From assembly GCA_004376375.1 (NCBI GenBank), contig SOJX01000126.1, positions 1-48,247 on the forward strand: 48,247 bases of DNA, given 5' to 3'. The stretch comes from Planctomycetota bacterium. GTDB taxonomy: Bacteria > Planctomycetota > E44-bin39. The notes beneath the pieces were generated by a model. The model was not told the DNA's origin, made no database searches, and was given only the letters and a program-made list of their open reading frames with translations. A program made the position numbers and the translations under genes. Each line of letters starts with the position of its first letter. Position 1 is the first letter of the stretch. Below are positions 26,220 to 34,768 of the stretch, one piece after another.

Positions 26220-26804
26220 ATGAGCTGTAACGGCAAAAAAACGCATCCAGAGCCTGATTTCAGCGGCCTGGACAATATTTCCCGCAGGTTGTGGGAACTT
26301 AAAAAAGAAAAACGGAAACTGTCGAGGGGAAGTATCCCTAACTCCTTTGCCCTGCAGGAAGTTCAGAAAAAAATCAATGAATTGCTGAAGAAAAAAGCAC
26401 TCGCAGAAGAAGAAACCCGGCTGCGGATAAGGCAGGTTCTGGGCCGTGAAGACAGGCAAAGCCTGACTGCAACATTACCCCATTTTTATGCTGCTTTTTT
26501 CACGAACTCGGGCGACAGACTTGACGTAACTCTCAAGAATGCGCGCAGAATTATTATCAGTTACTATGGAAACGGTAAGCTGGATCACGTTACAGAAAGG
26601 GGTCCGGCCGGCCGGTACAGGGATTTTGCCGCTCTAATCATCAGTCTTACAAATGTTAATGTCGTTTTCGCAAAACGAATCTCGAAAAAAGAGCAGGCTG
26701 CCCTGGAATCAGCTGGAATTCTGGCGATTCAGACACGTGAAGCCGGTTTTCAGGAGGCAATTGAGCGTCATTCTGACCAGATTCAGTTTTTTCTCGAAGG
26801 ATAG
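26220..26804 (+). CDS. Coiled-coil protein with a NifX/dinitrogenase-cofactor-like domain
   Basis: 194 residues. The first ~75 residues are charged and helical, probably a coiled coil (LWELKKEKRKLSR, then VQKKINELLKKKALAEEETRLRIRQVLG). The second part has the pattern of the dinitrogenase iron-molybdenum cofactor biosynthesis (NifX/NafY) fold: AAFFTNSGDRLDVTLKNARRIIISYYG, then NVNVVFAKRISKKEQAALESAGILAIQTREAGFQEAIERH. Family members bind metal clusters or serve in ATPase-linked regulation. No nitrogenase gene is near, so a role in nitrogen fixation is not implied. The domain call rests on pattern only. Confidence 0.6.
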   Translation: MSCNGKKTHPEPDFSGLDNISRRLWELKKEKRKLSRGSIPNSFALQEVQKKINELLKKKALAEEETRLRIRQVLGREDRQSLTATLPHFYAAFFTNSGDRLDVTLKNARRIIISYYGNGKLDHVTERGPAGRYRDFAALIISLTNVNVVFAKRISKKEQAALESAGILAIQTREAGFQEAIERHSDQIQFFLEG

Positions 26805-27118
26805 TTTTTTTGCCATGAATTTTAATATGAAAAAAGGTAACAGTTCGTAACCGAAATCACTCAAAAAGGACGGATACCGTTCTTTTCCTGCTGCCAGACA
26901 GGTTTGAACAGGCCTTACAGGGGCCTTACAGGTGCAGTAAGGGCGTGTATAACCTTCAAATGGGAAAATAAAGACCTTGGTGGAGAGGGAAAAAGGCACA
27001 CGAAGGAAGAATATGACCAGTATATGAAGCAGTCTGGAAAGGCGGAAACAGGCCGGGCCGTGATGAATTCAGGCAGGGAAAATCCCCGAAAAAAAGTTAA
27101 AATTAATGTTTTTCCTTA
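26805..27118. other. Intergenic stretch without a supported gene
   Basis: About 310 bp before the promoter at 27119. A 72-codon frame (26904-27122) exists, but it lacks a ribosome site and recognisable motifs. A short direct repeat GGCCTTACAG occurs twice at about 26911-26932. Confidence 0.5.
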
Positions 27119-27147
27119 TTGACACGGGTTCCGCCAGTATGGATAAT
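27119..27147 (+). promoter_or_regulatory. Promoter of the PhaE-like gene
   Basis: TTGACA (27119-27124), 17-base spacer, GATAAT (27142-27147). It leaves a leader of about 145 bases before the ATG at 27299, which contains further AT-rich boxes (TTGTATAAAA near 27260). Confidence 0.65.
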
Positions 27148-27298
27148 TGTCTGTTCCTAAGTGGTACAATCTGAATGCAATGCCTGCTAAGTGAGTATTC
27201 CACTTAAGTAATCTTTAGTAATCCAATTCCGCAGACAAGGGATATACGGTTATCCTTTTGTTGTATAAAAGGACGGATGTTATTTCGAGGAGGAATCA

Positions 27299-28411
27299 AT
27301 GAATCCGAACATTTTTAACGCACAGAGCTGGGCTGCGAATTATCTGGAATACTGGGAAAAAAGTATTTCAGAGTGGCAGGAAAACGTTTCAAAGTACTCC
27401 CAGGAGTTTACCGATTCTTACAAGTCGTTCGTAACGAAGTTCGCGGGCGGGAATTTCCTTACCGCGTATAACGACCTGTTCAGCGGAGCTTTTGGAAAAA
27501 CTACCGAAGCCGGGGAAGAAGCTCCGGTTTTCACACCCTACAACAGGGTTATCGAAATCTCGGACCTTTACACGAAGCTGTTCAAGTCGTTTAACCTGTT
27601 CAATATCGACGGTGGCGCCGACATCACCGAAGACATGAGCGCCTTTCTCGGCAACTGGGTCGAGACCCAGAAGAGCCTGTTTTCGAAGATGTTCAAGTTC
27701 TCGCTTCCGTCCTCCATTGTTAAGGAAGGCGACCTCGGCAAGTTCGCGGCCAACGCCTTTGAAACCTACCGGAACATGTTCAAGGACACGGTCAAGTACA
27801 TTCCGGAACAGGCGAAGCCGTATTTCGAGGATTACCTGGACCTTCTCGAGAAGTCCAGCACCGCGATCGAAGGCATAAACGATCCCGCGAAATTCACCGA
27901 GCTTTTCGGGACGTGGCGCAATGTCTTCAATAAATCCTTCGACCAGTTCCTTGAGGTCGTCGAGGTCGGGACGTCGAAGGATTTCGCGTCCCAGCTCAAG
28001 AACGAAGCGGATTCGTTTTTCCGTTACATCACCGCGTCGAACGAGGTCTTCGTGAACCTGTACAAGTCGGGCCTCGACTCGATCACCGCAACCGGCAAAA
28101 AGGCCGAGGGGCTTTTCAAGGAGGCCTCGCCCGACAATATCAGGGACTTCTACGGTTACCTGGTAGAGAGCCTCGACAAGGATTTCTTCGGCTTCTTCAA
28201 GTCGAAGCAGTTCAACGACGCGATCAGCGCCAACTTCAACGCGTTCCAGGAGTTCAGGACGAAGCATATCGAGATGCTCCAGTCCGTCTTCAGCAACGCC
28301 AACTTCGGCGCGCTGGAAAAGGAAAGCAAGATTACCCCCAAAGGCGCCGACGCGCAGAAACAGACGAAGCCAAAGACCGGCAAAGTCACGCAGCCCAATA
28401 AACCCAAATAG
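27299..28411 (+). CDS. PhaE-like polyhydroxyalkanoate synthase subunit / phasin-like protein
   Basis: 370 residues, rich in Phe, Lys and Asp, all helical. The C-terminal half (FGTWRNVFNKSFDQFLE, then ADSFFRYITASNEVFVNLYKSGL, then PDNIRDFYGYLVESLDK) follows the PhaE pattern; PhaE is the non-catalytic partner of PhaC in class III PHA synthases. The tail (TPKGADAQKQTKPKTGK) is low complexity and basic. AGGAGG precedes the ATG and a strong terminator follows, so it is a one-gene unit. No phaC is in the window, so it could instead be a granule-coating phasin. Codon use looks like that of a highly expressed gene (many GAG, AAG, TTC). Confidence 0.65.
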   Translation: MNPNIFNAQSWAANYLEYWEKSISEWQENVSKYSQEFTDSYKSFVTKFAGGNFLTAYNDLFSGAFGKTTEAGEEAPVFTPYNRVIEISDLYTKLFKSFNLFNIDGGADITEDMSAFLGNWVETQKSLFSKMFKFSLPSSIVKEGDLGKFAANAFETYRNMFKDTVKYIPEQAKPYFEDYLDLLEKSSTAIEGINDPAKFTELFGTWRNVFNKSFDQFLEVVEVGTSKDFASQLKNEADSFFRYITASNEVFVNLYKSGLDSITATGKKAEGLFKEASPDNIRDFYGYLVESLDKDFFGFFKSKQFNDAISANFNAFQEFRTKHIEMLQSVFSNANFGALEKESKITPKGADAQKQTKPKTGKVTQPNKPK

Positions 28412-28432
28412 CGGCTGATTTCAGAACAAAAA

Positions 28433-28466
28433 CGGGGCAGGTCTCGCCGACCTGCCCCGGTTTTTT
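28433..28466 (+). terminator. Intrinsic terminator of the PhaE-like gene
   Basis: Perfect 11-bp stem CGGGGCAGGTC / GACCTGCCCCG with a 5-base loop, followed by GTTTTTT, about 20 bases after the stop. Confidence 0.9.
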
Positions 28467-28592
28467 AAAGGGATAAGTTGGCTAGGGAACAAAGGAACTA
28501 TCCTTGATTTCGTTGGCCTTGCATAATAAAATCTATCTTCAATCAGATTCGTGATCCTTCGATTCACTAGGTTTTTCCAGCGAGATTGTTAG

Positions 28593-29441
28593 ATGACCGA
28601 AAGCCAAGAAAGTTCTAATACACAAAAAACAGTTGTAAAGTACTATGTTGATGAATCTGGCGATGGAGTTTTATTTGATAAGCATGGAAATAGTCTTCTG
28701 GAGAAGCCTGATCGGCCAAAGTGTTTCATTTTAGGTCTGGTTCAGTTGGAAGTATCCAAGTCACTCAATAAGAAGCTCAGAGAATTGCGGGAGTTTCTCC
28801 TCGGCGACCCATATTATGCAGGAATTCCTTCTTTGTCACCTGAGCAGAAAAAAACCGCTCTATACTTTCATGCCAGAGATGATATTCCCGAAGTAAGGGA
28901 AAGAGTATTTCGCATATTGAGCGAAACTGATTTCAAATTATTTGCTGTAGTTCGAAGGATGGATGGTGTTTTGCAGGAAGTGCAGAATAGCATGAAACAG
29001 AGTTCGACCTATAGATACAACCCGAATGACTTATATGACCATACTGTTAGAAGATTATTTAAAGATAGATTGCACAAGAAAGACGAATACAAAATCTACT
29101 TTGCAAGAAGGGGAAAAAAGGACCGCACACGAGCCTTACGAACCCAACTTGAGATCGCTAAGGAAAATTTCAGAAAACAATGGGGCATAGAGTCTCAATC
29201 ATCTATTACCGTTATCCCAGTCTATTCATGGCAATCTGCTGGACTGCAAGTAGTTGATTACATGCTTTGGGCTTTGCAGAGACTGTACTCAAGAGGAGAA
29301 GATAGATATTGGAATTACATCAGTGATAAAATGTCGTTGATAATTGATGTTGATGACAAGAGGAAAAACGCTTATGGGGTATATTATTCAAAAACAAAAC
29401 CGCTCATAAGAGCGGCCTTGTTTTCAGATGGTATAGGGTGA
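28593..29441 (+). CDS. DUF3800 protein
   Basis: 282 residues. The N-terminal KYYVDESGDGV (Asp20-Glu21-Ser22-Gly23-Asp24) and the C-terminal SAGLQVVDYMLWALQRL are the two ends of the DUF3800 pattern, an RNase H-like fold often found near mobile elements and defence genes. Acidic residues at both ends could form a metal site. The gene is clearly more AT-rich than its neighbours, which suggests transfer. The ribosome site is weak. A CCGCTC/GAGCGG hairpin flanked by AAAACAA and TTGTTTT lies within the last codons (29394-29422) and may double as a terminator. Biological role unknown. Confidence 0.8.
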   Translation: MTESQESSNTQKTVVKYYVDESGDGVLFDKHGNSLLEKPDRPKCFILGLVQLEVSKSLNKKLRELREFLLGDPYYAGIPSLSPEQKKTALYFHARDDIPEVRERVFRILSETDFKLFAVVRRMDGVLQEVQNSMKQSSTYRYNPNDLYDHTVRRLFKDRLHKKDEYKIYFARRGKKDRTRALRTQLEIAKENFRKQWGIESQSSITVIPVYSWQSAGLQVVDYMLWALQRLYSRGEDRYWNYISDKMSLIIDVDDKRKNAYGVYYSKTKPLIRAALFSDGIG

Positions 29442-29641
29442 TCTAGTCACCACACGGCATGAAGCCGACTTTCGCCATCCGACATAGTTTAAAACACACA
29501 TCGTAATATTTCAAGTGTAAAGCGGTGAATAAACCTGTCTTTTCCCTAACTCGCTAAAAGCGCATTAGTTGTGCCTGATGTTTTTTACTAGAATTATTTC
29601 AGCAGTTCAATAAATACTTAAGCGGGATGAGATGACTGCTC
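29442..29641. other. AT-rich intergenic stretch
   Basis: About 200 bp between the DUF3800 gene and the promoter region of the propeller lipoprotein. No gene, repeat or hairpin is supported. Confidence 0.5.
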
Positions 29642-29696
29642 AGAAGTACAATACTATGTAGTAGATATTGACATGTAAGCATATAGGCATTAGAAT
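29642..29696 (+). promoter_or_regulatory. Shared 15-bp element plus promoter, copy 1
   Basis: AGAAGTACAATACTA (29642-29656), overlapping a perfect inverted repeat TACTA TG TAGTA, then TTGACA (29668-29673), 17-base spacer and TAGAAT (29691-29696). The same element in front of an almost identical promoter is at 38664-38716. Likely a binding site for one regulator acting on both lipoprotein genes. Confidence 0.75.
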
Positions 29697-29736
29697 ATAA
29701 ATTTGAGCGCCGCTCGAAGATCCCGGAGTAATCATA

Positions 29737-32151
29737 ATGCAATCTATTTCACTGAATAGACCGCACGTTGTTGCGGCTTGTGTGTTCCTGTTTTCAATTA
29801 TTGGATTGTCATGCAATATCAAAGGCTTCAAAGAAAAACCCTACCCAACGCCACGGGTTATCGTAACGACTCCCAGCGGCGTGCAGCAGGAAGATATTAC
29901 ACTAACCTACCGGCTTATTGAAGTTGACGGTACAGGTTCCGACATATCGTTAGAGTTTTCAACCGATGGCGGGTCGACATGGAGCCCAGGCACGGCTAAA
30001 GGTGGTGACGGAACCACCAACGTCAAGGGTATGATTTACCCGGGTATTACCAGGACTATTGTCTGGGATTCGTTCGGCGATGGTCTCAGCGGAACTCAGA
30101 CCTGCAAGATAAAAATCACCGCAAAGAAAACCGTAAGCGGGGCCATCGGCGCACCCGGCGAGACCCGGAACTTTGATATCCAGAACCCGGATTTCCCCGT
30201 TATTTCGTGGATTGCAAAACCGGAAGGAACGGTAAGGCAAGTACCACTGACCTTTGCCTGGAAACTGGACACACCATCCGTTCCAATCGCAAATTACTAC
30301 TACGGACTTGACGAAGACCCGCCGACAAGTACAACGACAGGCACATCGGTCACTATTCCCGCACCATCTTTTGGCCCGCATGACTTCAGAGTATACGCAA
30401 GCTCAACAGCAGGTTTGAATTCATCAGTTCTGACAGCAACCTTCACCTGCGACAACGCGGCTGCAAACCAGCCGCCTTCAGTTGTTATACTAAGCGGTCC
30501 GAGCGGTGCAACAACTGACAATACTCCCACATTTGAATACCTTGGCGGTGACCCGGATGGTTCTGTTGCCGGTTACTTCGTCTCAATAGATACGAACCCT
30601 CCTGATATATGGACTACTCAGACCCTCTGGACATCAACCGAGCTCACTTGCGGTTCTCATATGTTCTACGTCATGGCGCAGGATAATGAAAATGCCAATT
30701 CGAGCGTAGAGCTATGCAGTTTTTCCGTGACAACCGGTCTGGAAAACAATAACGGAGAATTTCTTTGGGTTCGGACAATTGGCACTGCAGATGACGATTA
30801 TCATAGAGACACGATTATCGATGCCAACGGGAATCTTTACATAACGGGTTTTTTTGGATTCACCGGCGGCGGGAATGCGAACTTCGCCGTGGATTGGGGC
30901 GGCAGCGATATAAAGGTTTCGCATGGCTGGGAAGACGCTTTTATAATGAAAGTCAATAGTGACGGTTCATACGGATGGACCAGGAATTTCGGAGGCATAG
31001 ACCCCGATCGCGGGATGGCACTGGCCTATGATTCGACGGGAACGCTTCACGTCTGCGGCGAAGCCCGTAATGAGGTCAATTTTCAGGAAGGCTGGGGAGG
31101 ATACGACAACGTTACTACAATCCCCGGCTGCTACTCTTTCCTGATGAAAATCGCACCTGACGGAAGCTACCTGGAAACGAAAATGTACGGAGGCCACAGG
31201 GCAACGTGTATTTTTATCGACAACGCCGACAATATTTATCTGGCGGGGAATTTCTTCGGAAACGTCAACTTTGCTCAACCGTGGGGTGGGAATGATTTCA
31301 AGAATTCTTCGGGGAACAGGGACTGTTTTATAACACGTATTAACAATGACGGCTCTTACGGATGGACAAGAAGAGTCGGCGATGTATGGGATGACAGTAT
31401 CAGCGGCATTGTCATGGATGCAAATGGGGATCTTTTGCTGCGCGGCGCTTACCCGAAAACAGTCAATTTTGCAGAAGACTGGGGGATGACTGATGAAAGA
31501 ACCGCCGCCGACGCCGATGACTCCTTCTTGCTCAAGATCGATACTGATGGGAATTATATCTGGACGAAGACGCTCTGGGGAATGGGATGGAACTACATTT
31601 CCGGGCACACGATGGATAAGGATGGCAACCTGTACTTTGTCGGCCATTTTGGCATGAACCAGATTGCAACTGTAAATTTCGCCGCTGATTGGGGGGGGAC
31701 CGACAATAAGTCAAATTACAACTTTTCTGCAGACGGGTTTGTCATGCGGATTAACAACGACGGATCTTATGGATGGACAAAAATGATCGGTGGCCCTGGA
31801 GAAGTAATGTGCTCTGATGTCGATATTGACCCCGCGGGCAACATCTGGATAGTAGGGAGATTCGGCGGTACAATAAACTTCGCGGAAGACTGGGGCGGAA
31901 ACGATTCGATAACTTCTGTATCTAACGACGGGTTTGTATTACGAATAAGTCCAACCGGTTCATATGGAAAAGCCAATAGAACCGGCGCAAAATGCCAGTT
32001 TGTTAACTATCATGCAATTACCGGTGAATTATACTTGTGCGGAAGATACCAGGAAGAAACGGTTGATTTTGGTGCGCCGTGGGGGACAACGGAAATAAGA
32101 AACCGGATCGGTAGTATAGATATGTATATATTAAAAGTGAAAGGATTTTAA
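29737..32151 (+). CDS. Lipoprotein with SBBP-type beta-propeller repeats (1)
   Basis: 804 residues. The signal sequence ends in IIGLSC, Cys26 being lipidated. Then comes a block shared with the lipoprotein at 38885 (IKGFKEKPYPTPR against IKGFKDKPYKTPR). One or more Ig/fibronectin-like domains follow (about 40-335, with SLEFSTDGGSTWSPG). From about 345 onward there are repeated blades of SBBP type, each with W.R..GG, D..GN.Y..G.F.G..NFA..WGG.D and D.F..RI..DGSYGWT. About seven blades are visible, giving a propeller exposed at the cell surface or in the periplasm. It probably binds a polymer or a protein. The partner is unknown. Confidence 0.85.
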   Translation: MQSISLNRPHVVAACVFLFSIIGLSCNIKGFKEKPYPTPRVIVTTPSGVQQEDITLTYRLIEVDGTGSDISLEFSTDGGSTWSPGTAKGGDGTTNVKGMIYPGITRTIVWDSFGDGLSGTQTCKIKITAKKTVSGAIGAPGETRNFDIQNPDFPVISWIAKPEGTVRQVPLTFAWKLDTPSVPIANYYYGLDEDPPTSTTTGTSVTIPAPSFGPHDFRVYASSTAGLNSSVLTATFTCDNAAANQPPSVVILSGPSGATTDNTPTFEYLGGDPDGSVAGYFVSIDTNPPDIWTTQTLWTSTELTCGSHMFYVMAQDNENANSSVELCSFSVTTGLENNNGEFLWVRTIGTADDDYHRDTIIDANGNLYITGFFGFTGGGNANFAVDWGGSDIKVSHGWEDAFIMKVNSDGSYGWTRNFGGIDPDRGMALAYDSTGTLHVCGEARNEVNFQEGWGGYDNVTTIPGCYSFLMKIAPDGSYLETKMYGGHRATCIFIDNADNIYLAGNFFGNVNFAQPWGGNDFKNSSGNRDCFITRINNDGSYGWTRRVGDVWDDSISGIVMDANGDLLLRGAYPKTVNFAEDWGMTDERTAADADDSFLLKIDTDGNYIWTKTLWGMGWNYISGHTMDKDGNLYFVGHFGMNQIATVNFAADWGGTDNKSNYNFSADGFVMRINNDGSYGWTKMIGGPGEVMCSDVDIDPAGNIWIVGRFGGTINFAEDWGGNDSITSVSNDGFVLRISPTGSYGKANRTGAKCQFVNYHAITGELYLCGRYQEETVDFGAPWGTTEIRNRIGSIDMYILKVKGF

Positions 32152-32231
32152 CATATTTACCCAAGGCGGAATGCAACGGACAACAATCTTCATGTAAAAC
32201 CCCTGCCAGGCAGAAAAACCAACCCCTACTG

Positions 32232-32246
32232 AGAAGTACAATACTA
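32232..32246 (+). promoter_or_regulatory. Third copy of the 15-bp element, promoter degenerate
   Basis: AGAAGTACAATACTA again, exact. Ten bases later stands TTGATG in the place of TTGACA, but no -10 follows. It lies between convergent genes, so it drives nothing visible and may be a relic of a duplication. Confidence 0.7.
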
Positions 32247-32329
32247 CCAAGTGCTCTTGATGCCGTATTGCGGAGATAACCGAACTCGCGCGGAGACGTC
32301 ATTTCTGCCTGAGTCCTATCCGGCGGGTT

Positions 32330-33544
32330 TTACTTCCCGTCTTTGCCCGAATCGAGGGGAGCCACCTCATAGAGTTTAAAATTGTCGTATTCATATTTGC
32401 TGCCCGGGTTGACCATGAATCCGACGCACCCGCTCGAGACGGCTGCATCTTCGAAAGAAAGGATCTTTTTCTTGTTAACGTAGCAGAACATTTTGGTCCC
32501 GACTTTCGCGACTGCAAGCAGATTTTTTGATTTTCCTTTCTTTATATGTTTCGAGGTTGCAGAGCAGGTAAGCTTTTGAGGAGGACCGACTTCCTTTCCC
32601 GTGAAATCTTTCTTGCCGGTCGTTCTCGAGTTCACCCAGGCCCCGAACTTACCCTCGAATGTAATCATATAGAAATAACATGATCCGTCAGAGTTATGGC
32701 AGAACAGGAAACCTCCGGCCGCTCCCTCGGTCTGTTTCTCAAGCAACCTGAGTTCGACTTCCATGTAGAAGTCACTCGGGCGAAACTTCTCTTCGTAGCG
32801 CGATGAATAAGTAAAGCCCGGTTCCGACTGTACGAAGTACTTGCCGTTCTTGTACCAGCAGAAATTGTCCCGCTGATACCAGTGATTGCTGGGTGTACTG
32901 TAGTCTTCGGAAACGACCAGCTTGCCAAGCTTGAAATCCTTCTTCCCCACCGGTCCTTTGGATTTGTCGGAAGAATCGAACTCGGCACCGGCAAGCTTCT
33001 TATAATCCCTGGCGGCCGAAGAATTGCCCGGGTCGATCTCCATCGCATTGGCATAAGCCTTGAGAGCCGCATCCTTATCTTTGCGCTTCAGCGAACGGCC
33101 CAGAGCGGCAAATTTCTTTGAATACTTTTTATTGATCTTCTCAAGCTCATACAGATCAGTCAACCTGGACTTGAGTTTCACCGAAACCTCAATCTGCTTC
33201 CTGGAAGGTTGAGCCAGGCCTTTGAACGCCTTCAGCCACTCGCCGTACAGTTTTGTAAGCCCCGAAATATCCACTTGCGATGTAAATATTATTCCCAGCT
33301 GCACAACCGCATCCGGGTGCGTGGGGTAACGTTTGAGCGCCTTCTGAAACTGCCCGGCTGCTTTCTCTTTATCACCGGATTCCAGGGCTTTCACGCCCGC
33401 GTTATGGAAAAGATCGGCCATCTCCCTGTCATCAGCAACGGCAATCAGGCAGACAAGAAGTATCAACGCTACCATAAAAATCTGCGGCAATCTTCGCATC
33501 GGTTTTATGCCGGGATAAATTTTAGAACTTTTGCAGGATTCCAT
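32330..33544 (-). CDS. Exported TPR plus lectin-fold protein (paralogue A)
   Basis: 404 residues. A signal peptide (MRRLPQIFMVALILLVCLIAVADD within the first 40 residues) is followed by a TPR part (AGVKALESGDKEKAAGQFQKALKRYPTHPDAVVQLG, then DAALKAYANAMEIDPGNSSAARDYKKLAG). A C-terminal domain of about 190 residues has a concanavalin/LamG-like (DUF1080-like) pattern: WYQRDNFCWYKNGKY, FYMEVELRLLE, GGFLFCHNSDGSCYFYMI, KMFCYVNKKKILSFED, YDNFKLYEV. It is last in the kinase operon, 12 bp after its neighbour, with GGAG before the ATG. It is the most diverged of the three paralogues. Likely a periplasmic or surface sugar- or protein-binding partner of the kinase. Confidence 0.82.
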   Translation of the reverse strand: MESCKSSKIYPGIKPMRRLPQIFMVALILLVCLIAVADDREMADLFHNAGVKALESGDKEKAAGQFQKALKRYPTHPDAVVQLGIIFTSQVDISGLTKLYGEWLKAFKGLAQPSRKQIEVSVKLKSRLTDLYELEKINKKYSKKFAALGRSLKRKDKDAALKAYANAMEIDPGNSSAARDYKKLAGAEFDSSDKSKGPVGKKDFKLGKLVVSEDYSTPSNHWYQRDNFCWYKNGKYFVQSEPGFTYSSRYEEKFRPSDFYMEVELRLLEKQTEGAAGGFLFCHNSDGSCYFYMITFEGKFGAWVNSRTTGKKDFTGKEVGPPQKLTCSATSKHIKKGKSKNLLAVAKVGTKMFCYVNKKKILSFEDAAVSSGCVGFMVNPGSKYEYDNFKLYEVAPLDSGKDGK

Positions 33545-33556
33545 AACACTCCATGA

Positions 33557-34756
33557 TTATCTGGCCAGAGTTGCTTCGTAAGTCTTGAAATTATCAAAGG
33601 AAAACGTGTGGCTCCCGGCATTAACGCTGCAACCCAGCGTTCCCGGATTCGTAATGGTATAGTCGTCGCATTTGAAAACCATGTGTTTGTTGATATAGAA
33701 GAAATGTTTCGTGCCGACTACTCCAACGGCGATTACGTTTTTTGCTTTTCCCTTGTTTATATACTTCGACGACACGCAGCACTCGAATGTTCCCACAGGC
33801 GCATTGCTGCGTTCTTTCCCGGTAAGGTCTTTCTTATGACCGTCCTTCACGGCCCATGCGCCGAATTTGCCCTGCGGTGAAATGTAAAGGATATAAAAGG
33901 TCTGGTTATTCTGGACCTGGTAACACAGGCCGGCGGCGGAATATTTCTTTACGTTTCCCTCGAGTTTGATTTCCGTCTCAACGTAGAAACCCGCGGGCCT
34001 GAAAGCGGTTTTATATCTTGCGTTCAGGGGGCTGGTCGCAGAATTCATCATGTACTTCCCGTCTTCCATAAATGCCCAACCGTCTCTCATGTACCAGTCG
34101 GCATTCGGTCTCGAAAACTCCTCCGACATGAGCAGCTTACCGAGTTTCACTCCCGCAAGTTTGCCGGGTTTCTTTTTCTTCGCCGGCTTTGCGGATTCGC
34201 CGGTAAGTTTCCTGTATTCGCGGGCGGCGCTGGAATTCGACGGGTCCAGCGCGAGTGCCGTCTCGTAAGTCCTGACGGCCGCGGCCTTGTCCTTACGTTT
34301 CAAGGACTTTCCGAGGGCCGCATACTTTCTGGAGAACTTCTTGTCTGTTCTCTCAAGAATGCGAAGGTCTTCCAGCCGGGACGTAAGACGGTTTGAAACT
34401 CCAATCTGTCTTTCCGTCGGATTCGGCAAACCTTTGAATGCTCTGAGCCACTCGCCAAAAAGTTTGACCAGCCCTGTAACATTGAGATCTTCGAAAAGCA
34501 TATCGCCGAGGGCGACAACCGCATCGGCATGAGCCGGATAACTCTTGAGAGCCTTGCGGAACTGTTCGGTTGCCTTTTCGGTGTTACCGTCTTTTAATGC
34601 TTTTTGCCCGGCTTTATAGTATAAATCCGCCATCTCCTTGTCGTCGGCAACGGCGACAAGGCAGACAAAAAGTATGAGTACCGCTGTGACAATACGCAGC
34701 GACCTTTTGATTGGTCCTGTAACGTAAGTTCTTTTAGAATTCCTGATGGATTTCAT
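33557..34756 (-). CDS. Exported TPR plus lectin-fold protein (paralogue B)
   Basis: 399 residues, same plan: signal peptide (LRIVTAVLILFVCLVAVADD), TPR part (GQKALKDGNTEKATEQFRKALKSYPAHADAVVALGD and a second pair near 165-190), a basic linker (PAKKKKPGK), then the lectin-like domain (WYMRDGWAFMEDGKY, FYVETEIKLEG, FYILYISPQGKFGAW, KHFFYINKHMVFKCDD, FDNFKTYE). Its TPR half is almost identical in DNA to that of paralogue C, while its lectin half and signal peptide differ, a mosaic pattern. Thirteen base pairs separate it from each neighbour. The ribosome site is GGAG. Confidence 0.85.
   Translation of the reverse strand: MKSIRNSKRTYVTGPIKRSLRIVTAVLILFVCLVAVADDKEMADLYYKAGQKALKDGNTEKATEQFRKALKSYPAHADAVVALGDMLFEDLNVTGLVKLFGEWLRAFKGLPNPTERQIGVSNRLTSRLEDLRILERTDKKFSRKYAALGKSLKRKDKAAAVRTYETALALDPSNSSAAREYRKLTGESAKPAKKKKPGKLAGVKLGKLLMSEEFSRPNADWYMRDGWAFMEDGKYMMNSATSPLNARYKTAFRPAGFYVETEIKLEGNVKKYSAAGLCYQVQNNQTFYILYISPQGKFGAWAVKDGHKKDLTGKERSNAPVGTFECCVSSKYINKGKAKNVIAVGVVGTKHFFYINKHMVFKCDDYTITNPGTLGCSVNAGSHTFSFDNFKTYEATLAR
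34124..34636 (-). repeat. Near-identical 513-bp block, copy in paralogue B
   Basis: Aligns without gaps to 35336-35848 (offset 1212) with four differences by eye (about 99% identity). Flanking DNA is clearly diverged. Confidence 0.9.
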
Positions 34757-34768
34757 ACCGCTCCATGA

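Noticed and set aside
25717..26459. Small frames on both strands between the RNA locus and the NifX-like gene
   Set aside because: No ribosome sites, no motifs, and one overlaps the supported gene at 26220.
26904..27122. 72-codon frame
   Set aside because: No ribosome site and no similarity that I recognise; it ends at the -35 of the PhaE-like gene promoter.
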